This document shows, in pieces, positions 12,341 to 21,453 of a stretch of 64,000 nt of DNA; the stretch's first letter is position 1; each line of letters begins with the position of its first letter. Source of the DNA: Chrysemys picta bellii. Its lineage: Eukaryota; Chordata; Testudines; Emydidae. Both the position numbers and the translations under genes were made by a program. Under the pieces are notes generated by a model, which made no database searches, was not told where the DNA came from, and saw nothing but the letters and a program-made list of their open reading frames with translations. Location of the stretch: NCBI RefSeq assembly GCF_011386835.1, contig NC_088799.1:74233302-74297301 (forward strand), read 5' to 3'.

Positions 12341-12795
12341 CTAATTCTGGGTCACTGAGAACGAAAATGATGTTTAAAATTGTTGATTGGCTCTAGTTTT
12401 CAAGATATGCTATTGGGTCAGTATATACGACCCTTGACTTGGGAATGGAGGAGGATAAGTGAGTTATAAAGGGAAGGGCTCTCAATTTAAACCAGAAATG
12501 ACTAAAATACATCTTTGACTGGATCAATGAATAATTCTATGACTGGGTTTGGACAGTACTTGCTTTTTAGGCAAAACAATGAATGATGCAATCTGAAGCT
12601 GGTATTGCGTCATACATGATATGAATTGCATCATGTTATTCCTAGAAGTCATGGATGATGCAATCATAACGAAGCTTACATCACTCTGCTGAACAAATTG
12701 CCCTATATCAGCTCTAGAAATCATACACTGTCGTGCTCGCTTATTTGTTTGATTTTGCAAAGGGACACATTTCTGTTTAGCCAAAGTGAGCAGAG
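12341..12795 (+). promoter_or_regulatory. Upstream region of the transposase-like gene, with repeated GATGCAAT motifs
   Basis: Three copies of the motif GATGCAAT or its complement lie at 12585, 12625 and 12658, and a near-palindrome GGGTCAGTATATACGACCC lies at about 12416-12434. Such sub-terminal motif clusters are typical of transposase binding zones, so this may be the 5' end region of a mobile element that carries the gene. Exact element ends were not found by eye. Confidence 0.35.
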
Positions 12796-14475
12796 ATGCC
12801 TCGTACTTGTGTGAACAGTGCAGATAACTTCTATGTTTGTGGTGAAGTGACTTTTGCATCACAAAAGTGCAGTATAACCACTATGGTTAAGAAAGCCTAT
12901 CACCTTTATTTTGGCTGCAAAATTGAAGATCAGGACAAGAGGTGGGCCCCACACATATGCTGCAACACTTGTGCAACAAATCTTCGCCAGTGGTTGAACA
13001 GGAAAAGGAAATCTATGCCTTTTGCAGTGCCAATGATTTGGAGAGAGCCAACAGATCATACCAGCAATTGTTACTTCTGCATGGTGCCTCCAGTTGGGAA
13101 AGGTGTGTCAAAGAAGAAAAAGTGGACTGGGCATTATCCAAACATTCCATCAGCTATACGCCCAGTACCCCACGGAGAAGGACTGCCGGTTCCTGATGCA
13201 CCAGAATCATTCTCACTTGAATCAGATGAGGAAGAGGAAGAGGATGAAACTTCTGGTCCTGAACCATCAATGTCACAGGACCCACATTTTCTCCCATCCT
13301 CCTCCTCTGAACCACACCTCGTAACACAAGGTGAACTGAATGACCTTGTCAGGGATTTGGAACTACCCAAGAGTAAGGCAGAGCTCTTGGGCTCCAGACT
13401 ACAGCAGTGGAATCTCCTGGCAGGTAATGTTAGGGTTTCCATGTTCCGTGACCGTCAAAAGGATCTTGTCCCATTCTTCTTCATGGAAGGTGATCTTGTA
13501 GCCTGCAACAACATCGATGGTGTGATGGCAGCCCTCAACATTGTTCACGATCCAGATGAGTGGCGACTGTTCATTGATTCATCGAAGACGAGTCTTAAAG
13601 CTGTTTTACTGCATAATGGCAACGTTTTGCCATCAATTCCAGTTGGTCATGCAGTCCATATGAAGGAAACCTATGACAACATGAAACAACTTTTGAGGTG
13701 CATAAACTATGACCATCATCAGTGGCAGCTTTGTGGCCATTTGAAGGTTGTTGCTTTCTTGCTTGGTCTGCAGACTGGATACACAAAGTACTGCTGTTTT
13801 CTCTGCGAATGGGATAGTCGTGCAAGAGATTCCCACTACATCAAGAAAGATTGGCCACTCCGACAGTCATTGGAGCCTGGGAGGAAAAGTGTTCAGCATC
13901 CACCACTTGTTGAATCAAGGAAGATTTTGTTACCACCCTTACACGTCAAGCTGGGTCTGATGAAGAACTTTGTCAAGGCCATTGACAAAACACAAGCAGC
14001 TTTCAGGTACCTCCGTGGAAAAATTCCAAGGTTAAGTGAAGCTAAGATAAAGGAAGATGTCTTTGTTGATCCTCAGATTCGTGAACTTCTTCGAGATGAT
14101 GTATTTGACGGCATGGAAAAGCCGGCATGGAAAGCCTTCCAGTTAGTGGCAATAAATTTTCTCTGAAAGAACAAGGCAGACAACTACAAGTTGTTGGTGG
14201 AAAACCTCCTCAAGGCATATAAAAGCCTTGGTTGCAACATGTCACTAAAGATACATTTTTTGCACTCTCATCTAGATTTTTTTCCACCGAACTGCGGAGC
14301 AGTGAACGACAAGCACGGCAAGCGATTTCCCCAGGACATTGCAACAATGGAGAAACGCTATCAGGGCAAATGGAGCCCATCAATGCTTGCAGACTATTGC
14401 TGGACAGTGACAAGAGATGCTCCATTTAATGAATACAAGAGACAAGCCAAGAAGCGCCGAGTAGAAACTGAATAG
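12796..14475 (+). pseudogene. Zinc-finger, RNase H-like transposase-related protein, interrupted by one TGA
   Basis: A 456-residue frame (12796-14166) ends at TGA 14164-14166, and the same frame continues to a TAG at 14473-14475, giving about 559 codons in all. N-terminus: a Cys-rich block (residues about 5-95, with C15, C25, C41, C55/C56, C59 and a later CxxC-type NCYFC) that looks like a treble-clef, ZAD-like zinc finger. Residues about 145-180 are acidic and Ser-rich. The second half has LFIDSSKTSLKAVLLHNG, which reads like the first two strands of an RNase H fold with a candidate catalytic Asp; CCFLCEWDSRARD with a CxxC pair; LLPPLHVKLGLMKN; and, after the stop, HSHLDFF and RYQGKWSPSMLADYCW. 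I recall a multi-copy family of uncharacterised proteins in arthropods, cnidarians and turtles with these motifs. DNA-transposase origin is inference. The start is the first ATG before the Cys block. No intron is needed. A poly(A) signal AATAAA lies at about 14519. Confidence 0.75.
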
Positions 14476-14850
14476 GACTAAACTATGTACAGAATAGTTT
14501 TTTGCCTTTTGTTTCATAATAAATTTTATTTATATAACCCTTTTGCTGATTTTTAAAGTGTTCCATAAACAGGACAGGTGAAATATTATCATGTAAAGCA
14601 ACCATAAACACATGAAAAGACCTAGGTTTACAATTTATGATTAAAACTCTACTATCTACACAATATACATAGACATAAAATGTAAAAACTTAAATATCTT
14701 AGAAACAGTAGCCAATCAGTTGTTTTAATTGTCGTATTTGAATTCAGCACATCAAAATACATAATAAATAGCACATTTTATCTCTGAAGCAGTCTCAAAA
14801 ATTGTAGGCCAGTGTAATCGGTGACTATCTCACCCTCTCACACAGATGAC
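14476..14850 (+). other. 3' untranslated and possible element end of the transposase-like gene
   Basis: Holds AATAAATTTTATT about 45 bases after the stop codon, a plausible polyadenylation signal, then AT-rich text to about 14850. No terminal inverted repeat matching the 12341-12560 side was found by eye, so the right boundary is only a guess. Confidence 0.35.
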
Positions 14851-16330
14851 CTGAGATAACACAAAGCACACTGAGAATATTTCACTGCATTGTGGAAAAT
14901 GTCATGATACTGTTCTGTTTCCATTGTCAACAAATCCCATCAATTGCTATTGTTTCTTCTTATAATGCTTTGTTATTTCAGGGAGATGACAATCAAAGCA
15001 TTATTCCTAAGCATATATCCTATGTCAGTAAAGATTTGTTTAAAGTTCCTCCTACAGTTTTGACATGTTTTGCATTTTGCCTGATAAATCCTTGTTTATT
15101 TAAGAATCTACTATTGGCGGTGACTTTTATGCTGAAAACATATTATTAAAGTTGCTGATTCTTTTCCCCTTTTTGACATGCTTTCTGGTATCCTTTATTA
15201 ACAGTCCCAGAGGAAAGATTCCATGATTCAACCCTGGAAAATACCCTAAAATCTTTGTTAATTGAACCATACTACTGGAAATCACCAGTCACCAATCACC
15301 ATGGAAATCATACTATTGAAAATGAATAAGGATATCTGTAATTAATATAAAATATTTAATTTCAAGATGTTCCATTACAGTGTATAAGCTACAAAAGCAT
15401 AAAAGTAAAATTGGCATGCATAAAGATAAAGGTGGAATCGTCTGTTAAATGCAGGTGCAAAAATGTACCTGCATTCTAGGCCAGTAGCAGGGATTATAAA
15501 TCTCAATTTCTGCAATGGTTTGCCTAAACTTGTGCAAATGAAAACAATGCAAGGTGGAATTATGGTCAACTGACACTGCTGGTTTATTGTTAGAAATATG
15601 ATTCGCTTAGTGGTAGGCTAGTAGTATCTTGCTTTTGAGAGAATTACTGAAAACTGAGAGTGATGTGTTAATTTAGTAAAAAGGGGGTTGTTTTGTCTCT
15701 CTCTCTGATTGAGAGGTGAGTCCATACACCCTGGGGTAGAGGTCTGTACATTGATTACTTACAGTAATGGTTGGTGACAAGCATGTAGAGCTTTGACAGG
15801 GAGAGTGTATCTGTGATCCCTATTACAAAGGGAGTTTGGAGTGGGGAATTGAGTGGTATTAAATGGGAGGAAGAAAGGGGATTTTACATCTGAAATGTGG
15901 GTAAAGTGTGATCTCGTCTTTAGCTTGGTCTTTTATCCAGTTTCTTTAATTGGGGTGTGTGTTCAGCGAAAGACTCCTGAAATCTCTGCCAGGGGTGTCA
16001 GTGAAGCTTCTAACCCACACTTAGTGCAGCATTTCACAGGAAAACATAAGAAGTTACTTTGCAAAGTTGAGCTCATCAGAGCTTCCTCTGATGGCAGTGC
16101 TACAGAACCCACCCTTTGCTATGGAATTGTGCTCTAGAATGAATGTAAACTCTTGTTTGTTTCTAGCTCTAATGGTTGAGAGGATAAAGTTGAAAATATG
16201 ATGTGTTTATAACCACTGCGGTGTTGTCTGCCTAACAGCAGGCAGCCTGAAATGATACTTCTGAAAGAGATGAGAGGTAGCTCTGAGAGGGTGTACTATA
16301 ATTAGGAAGGAAAAATTAAATGAACAACTA
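14851..16330. other. Gene-poor sequence
   Basis: No supported gene. Short frames at 14892-15149 and 15853-16137 have no recognisable motifs and no neighbours that would support them. Confidence 0.5.
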
Positions 16331-16349
16331 TAAAATGGGGAATAACTGT

Positions 16350-17030
16350 CTAGGCAGCAGTTCTACAGTAAATGATCTGGAGGTTATAGAGGATCACAGA
16401 TTGAATATAAAACAGTAGTGTGCTGCAGTTGTGAAAGAGGCAAATATCATTCCGGGATGTGTTAACAGGTGTGTCATATGTAAAACACAGGAGATAATTG
16501 TTCCTCTCTACTCAGCACTGGTGAGGCCTCAGCTGGAGTACTGTGTCCAGTTTTGGTGCCACTCTTTAAGAAAGATATAGAGAAATTGGAGATAGCCCAG
16601 AGGAGAGCAACAACAATTATAAAAGGTTTAGAAACCCTGGCATATAAGGAAATGTTAAATTGTGCATGTTTAGTCTTGAGAAAAGACGACTGAGGAGGGA
16701 GATGACAAGAAGTCTTCAAATAAGATAAGGGCTGTTATAAAGAGGACAGGGATCAATTCTTCTCCATGTCCACTGAAGATTGGACAAAATGTAATCAACT
16801 TAATCTGCAAGGGAAATTCAGGTTAGATATTACAGAAACTAATTATAAAGATACTGGAATAGGTTCCACAGCAAATTTATGGAATCGCCATGACTGGAGG
16901 TTTTTAAGAATAGGTTAGAAATATATATGTCAGGGAAGGTCTAGGTATACTTGGTCCTGCCTCAGTGCAGGGGGCTGGACTAGATGATTTCTCAGGGTCT
17001 CTAACAACCCTGTTTCTATGAATCTCTTCT
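16350..17030 (+). mobile_element. CR1 LINE 3' end (ORF2 C-terminus and 3' UTR)
   Basis: In broken frames the plus strand encodes the CR1 ORF2 C-terminal hallmarks: '[17 protein letters not shown]', 'DIEKLEIAQRRATT' and 'RLSLEKRRLRREM', matching the region encoded on the other strand at 18147-18374. It ends with GGCTGGACTAGATGATTTC, CAGGGTCTCTAACAACCCTG and TTTCTATGAATC, a CR1-type tail. Many stops and indels show that it is old. Confidence 0.85.
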
Positions 17031-17837
17031 GTAAGTGCTAAATTTAATTTATCACCATATGATGATAATAAACAACATTTATAATAATCAACATTTGAAC
17101 CCTTAGCTCTGTCAAATGTCCTAATTCCAGTCTACCTCATTTCTCCCTTCCCCCTAGAGATTTGTTTCCAGCACATTTGTAACAACCAGACCTCAGATCT
17201 TACTTAAAACTAGGCGAGTTCTCAGGGTTTTTTTTATTTTAGATTTCAGTTAAATGGTAACTGAGAAGGAACAAGTAAACATGGTTGTGATATAATTGTG
17301 AGAGTACATTTTGGCTTAAGTGTCTTCTAAATTTTTCTCACCATGAATATATTTGAACCACACCATTTAAAACAACTTGGTTGTGTCTATTGTGTTTCAC
17401 TTTGATACTGGGCTGGCTATGCTGTTCATTAAAATAATTTATTTTAAAGAAATTAAATATGAAAAATAAATTGGCATAATCTTAAAGCTGTGAAACAAAT
17501 GAAAAAAGCTAGGAGACTGAAATTCATGTTCCAAGTTTCTTGGTGCCTTACCTATTCTAGAGTGTGTGTGTTTGTTGCTTTTGTTGGTTTTCTTCATATC
17601 CTTAAAATATATATTTAACACAATACTCAGTTTTCTGTACAAAATAAATATACTATTCTAAAATAAAAACGTCAAAACATACTACACAAAAATAATAGCT
17701 TTAAAAATATGAAATGTTTGACAAAATTGAGGAAAGGATACATTTGTATATCAGAGGTAATGTGTAGACTGAGATTATACATTTGCTTGCTTGGATTCAG
17801 AAGAAAAGCAGAAACTTTATTATGGCCTCAGTAGTGA
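17031..17837. other. Gene-poor AT-rich sequence
   Basis: No gene or clear repeat recognised between the two CR1 copies. Confidence 0.5.
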
Positions 17838-18470
17838 TCTATAGATTCATAGATTCTAGGACTGGAAGGGATCTCGAGAGGTCATCGAGTCCAGTTCCCT
17901 GATCTCATGGCAGGACCAAATACTGTCTAGACCATCCCTGATAGACATTTATCTAACCTACTCTTAAATATCTCCAGAGGTGGAGATTCTACAACCTCTC
18001 TAGGCAATTTATTCCAGTGTTTAACCACCCTAACAGTTAGGAACTTTTTCCTAATGTCCAACCTAAACCTCCCTTGCTGCAGTTTAAGCCCATTGCTTCT
18101 TGTTCTACCCTTAGAGGCTAAGATGAACAAGTTTTCTCCCTCCTCCTTATGACACCCTTTTAGATACCTGAAAACTCCTATCATGTCCCCTCTGTCTTCT
18201 CTTTTCCAAACTAAACAGACCCAGTTCTTTCAGCCTTCCTTCATAGGTCATGTTCTCTAGACCTTTAATCATTCTTGTTGCTCTTCTCTGGACCCTCTCC
18301 AATTTCTCCACATCTGTCTTGAAATGCAGTGCCCAGAACTGGACACAATACTCCAGTTGAGGGCTAACCAGCACAGAGTAGAGCAGAAGAATGACTTATC
18401 GTGTCTTGCTCACAACACACCTGTTAATGCATCCCAGTATCATGTTTGCTTTTTTTGCAACAGCATCACA

Positions 18471-19358
18471 CTATTGACTCATATTTAGCTTGTGGTCCAC
18501 TATAACCCCTAGATCCCTTTCTGCTGTACTCCTTCCTAGACAGTCTCTTCCCATTCTATATGTGTGAAACTGATTGTTTCTTCCTAAGTGGAGTACTTTG
18601 CATTTGTCTTTATTAAACTTCATCCTGTTTATCTCAGACCATTTCTCCAATTTGTCCAGATCATTTTGAATTATGACCCTATTCTCCAAAGCAGTTGCAA
18701 TCCCTCCCAGTTTGGTATCATCTGCAAACTTAATAAGCATACTTTCTATGCCAATATCTAAGTCATTGATGAAGATATTGAACAGAGCCGGTCCCAAAAC
18801 AGATCCCTGCGGAACCCCACTTGTTATACCTTTCCAGCAGGATTGGGAACCATTAATAACTACACTTTGAGTATGGTTATCCAGCCAGTTATGCACCCAC
18901 CTTATAGTAGCCGCATCTAAGTTGTATTTGCCTAGTTTATTGATAAGAATATCATGCGAGACCGTATCAAATGCCTTACTAAAGTTTAGGTATACTACAT
19001 CCACCGCTTCTCCCTTATCCACAAGACTTGTTATCCTATCAAAGAAAGCTATCAGATTGGTTTGACATGATTTGTTCTTTACAAATCCATGCTGGCTATT
19101 CTGTATCACCTTACCACCTTCCAAGTGTTTGCAGATGATTTCCTTAATTACTTGCTCCATTATCTTCCCTGGCACAGAAATTAAACTAACTGGTCTGTAG
19201 TTTCCTGGGTTGTTTTTATTTCCCTTTTTATAGATGGGCACTATATTTGCCCTTTTCCAGTCTTCTGGAATCTCTCCCGTCTCCCATGATTTTCCAAAGA
19301 TAATAGCTAGAGGCTCAGATACCTCCTCTATTAGCTCTTTGAGTATTCTAGGATGCAT
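18471..19358 (-). pseudogene. CR1 ORF2 reverse transcriptase core
   Basis: A 295-residue open frame with the RT fingers and palm in order: [17 protein letters not shown] (about residues 53-69), [13 protein letters not shown] (about 90-102), motif [17 protein letters not shown] (about 120-135), [17 protein letters not shown] (about 180-196) and motif [11 protein letters not shown] (about 210-219). In CR1 elements motif A normally reads YLDFSKAFD; this copy has Asn in place of the first Asp, which is expected to kill catalysis. Upstream continuity ([16 protein letters not shown]) shows that the annotated Met is internal, not a true start. The copy is inactive. Confidence 0.92.
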
Positions 19359-19407
19359 TTCATTAGGCCCTGGTGACTTGCAAGCATCTATCTTTTCTAA
19401 GTGATTT

Positions 19408-19797
19408 TTAACTTGTTCTTTTTTTTATTTTATCTTCTAAACCTACCCCCTTCCCATTAACATTCACTATATTAGGCATTCCTTCAGACTTCTCGGTGAA
19501 GACCAAAACAAAGAAGTCATTAAGCATCTCTGCCATTTCCAAGTTTCCTGTTACTGTTTCTCCCTCCTCACTGAGCAGTGGGCCTACCCTGTCCTTGGTC
19601 TTCCTCTTTCTTCTAATGTATTGATAAAAAGTCTTCTTGTTTCCCTTTATTCCTGTAGCTAGTTTGAGCTCATTTTTTGCCTTTGCCTTTCTAATCTTGC
19701 CCCTGCATTCCTGTGTTGTTTGCCTATATTCATCCTTTGTAATTTGTCCTAGTTTCCATTTTTTATATGACTCCTTTTTATTTTCTAGATCATGCAA
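19408..19797 (-). pseudogene. CR1 ORF2 segment between endonuclease and RT
   Basis: A 129-residue frame encoding the linker of ORF2: Lys-rich '[18 protein letters not shown]', '[17 protein letters not shown]', '[23 protein letters not shown]' and '[17 protein letters not shown]'. This is the classical CR1 order just upstream of the RT. The frame is lost at a run of T's near 19421, after which the RT frame (18471-19358) takes over. Confidence 0.9.
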
Positions 19798-19890
19798 GAT
19801 CTCGTGGTTAAGCCAAAGTTGTCTTTTGTCACATTTTCTATCTTTCCTACCCAGCAGAATAGCTTGATTTTGGGCCCTTAATAGTGTCCC

Positions 19891-20457
19891 TTTGAAAAAC
19901 TATCAACTCAGACTTGATTCCCATGGAACCTTGCCTATCGGCTCTTTGAGCTTACCATTAATTACTATAATTAAGGCTGCACTGAGTTTTGCACGTAGAG
20001 ATTTTAATCCGGTTTTTATAACAGTTCGGGCATTACATTTAGTCACAAGTTTTCCATGGTTAATTTTCAGTGCATTGAGAGAGTATCTTAAAGCCACCTT
20101 TATCCCCCATACCTCCAGAGTTCTACTGCAGTTTTTGTCCACACTACAGCTAAGTATCAGAACTTCATCTTTAGTTATGCTAACTTTAGTAAAAATAATT
20201 AAAGAGGTATCAAACCTCATATTTCAGTGTCTGTATTCTGTGGTATAATATTATACATAGGCTTGGCAGATTTCAATTTTTATTTTTTTATCATTTAGAA
20301 GGATAATATCAATGTTTATTTTTAAGCTTTTTTTCATTTTTGTTTAATTTTTAACAGTTCTGCAACATTATGGATTTTGAGCACTTTTACTGTCTTTATT
20401 AATTTAAATGTTCACAGTTGATCGGGACATTATGGTGAGGTCAGATAATTATTTTAT
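19891..20457. other. Unassigned sequence
   Basis: No known repeat recognised. Overlapping open frames of about 105-118 residues occur on both strands at 19892-20248, but neither has a motif; the minus frame starts in a place without context. I do not call a gene. Confidence 0.45.
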
Positions 20458-20982
20458 GACAATACACTGAGGAGTCCCTAGGGGACAGTGAATCGGGGTG
20501 ACCGCACCAGGGCCCGGGTTTTGGGGGTCCACGTGGCCTGGTGCGATTAGGGTGACCAGATGTCCCGATTTTATAGGGACAGTCCTGATTTTTGGGTATT
20601 TTTCTTATATAGGATCCTATTACCCCCCACCCCCGTTCCGATTTTTCACACTTGCTGTCTGGTCACCCTAGGTGCGATTGCCCGGCACCTCATGGGCGGT
20701 GGGTGAACCACTGGCTGGGGGATGCAACCCCCAGCGCCGCCCCTTCCACCTGAGGGAGAGCATGCACCCAGGAGCACTATGAGGGAGAGCGTGCGGCAGT
20801 GCCGCAGCCTCCCAAGCCCCGGGAAGGCAGGCAGCGTAGTCCCAGCCCCCTGGAGCCCAGAGGCACCGCCAAAGCAGAGCCCTGGCGGGGCAGAATGTGG
20901 GTGGGGCCACACCTGGCTGTTTGGCATGGTCAGTCACTTCCACCCCAGGCCCGCACCCTCCTAGGGATGGCCCTGACAATAC
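20458..20982. mobile_element. hAT-like GC-rich non-autonomous DNA transposon, with nested MITE
   Basis: Exact 8-bp duplication GACAATAC at 20458-20465 and 20975-20982 brackets the element at 20466-20974. Its ends are an imperfect inverted repeat (GTCCCTAGGGG on the left, CTCCTAGGGATGGCCCT on the right). It is far more GC-rich than its surroundings, so the overlapping frames inside are composition artefacts. A younger MITE (20548-20670) is inserted in its left part. Confidence 0.8.
20540..20678. mobile_element. hAT MITE with exact 8-bp TSD
   Basis: Element 20548-20670 (123 bp) has exact 13-bp terminal inverted repeats TAGGGTGACCAGA/TCTGGTCACCCTA and an exact 8-bp target duplication GGTGCGAT (20540-20547, 20671-20678). 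An 8-bp duplication is the signature of the hAT superfamily. No coding capacity; it needs a transposase from elsewhere. Confidence 0.97.
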
Positions 20983-21310
20983 ATGCTGAGATTTAAAAAG
21001 TTAAGGTTTTATAACAATTAAAACACAAATTGTCAAAATCATATGTCAAAGTATACAAACTAAAATGTCCTTAAATCAAACTCTAATACATTCTCAAGCA
21101 GCATTTTTCTTATTTTGCTTATCATTACATTTTGATTATCAATGGGAATATTTTTGTCAGTTTGTGTGTACAGGGTGAAATCAAAGTTTACCAATGTTAA
21201 CTGATAAAAATCTAATCCTTATAAGCTTAGTTTTACATCTGGCCAAACACATAATTTCTTGCCTACCTATGAGAGATCATTTGTGAGCTAGACAGACCAT
21301 TTGGTCTGGT

Positions 21311-21453
21311 ATTATAATTAGGGTGACCAGATGTCCCGATTTATAGGGACAGTCCCGATTTTTGGGTCCTTTTCTTATATATTGGGTCTTCCTATTACCC
21401 CCCACCCCCGTCCCGATTTTTCACATTTGCTGTCTGGTCACCCTAATTATAAT
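21311..21453. mobile_element. Second copy of the hAT MITE
   Basis: Element 21319-21445 (127 bp), with the same TAGGGTGACCAGA ends as 20548-20670, is flanked by exact ATTATAAT at 21311-21318 and 21446-21453. The two copies differ by few changes and small indels, so they are of similar, fairly recent age. Confidence 0.97.

Larger units (their letters stand above)
17838..19890 (-). mobile_element. CR1 LINE, 5'-truncated, with most of ORF2 reverse transcriptase
   Basis: The element reads right to left. Its 3' tail (ATTCATAGATTCTAGGAC on the plus strand) is at 17841-17860 and its 5' truncation near 19890, where ORF2 text '[17 protein letters not shown]' starts and no endonuclease domain precedes it. 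It is a LINE that replicates by target-primed reverse transcription; the missing endonuclease makes this copy non-autonomous. The 5' truncation is the usual result of incomplete reverse transcription. Frames: 19408-19797, 18471-19358, 18147-18374, 17927-18184, separated by frameshifts (one at a T-run near 19421) and a stop near 18470. Confidence 0.93.

Noticed and set aside
19892..20248. 118-residue plus-strand and 105-residue minus-strand frames
   Set aside because: They oppose each other in the same DNA, without motifs or regulatory context.
20646..20996. Open frames of 80-103 residues on both strands
   Set aside because: They lie in a GC-rich hAT-like element with exact target duplications.
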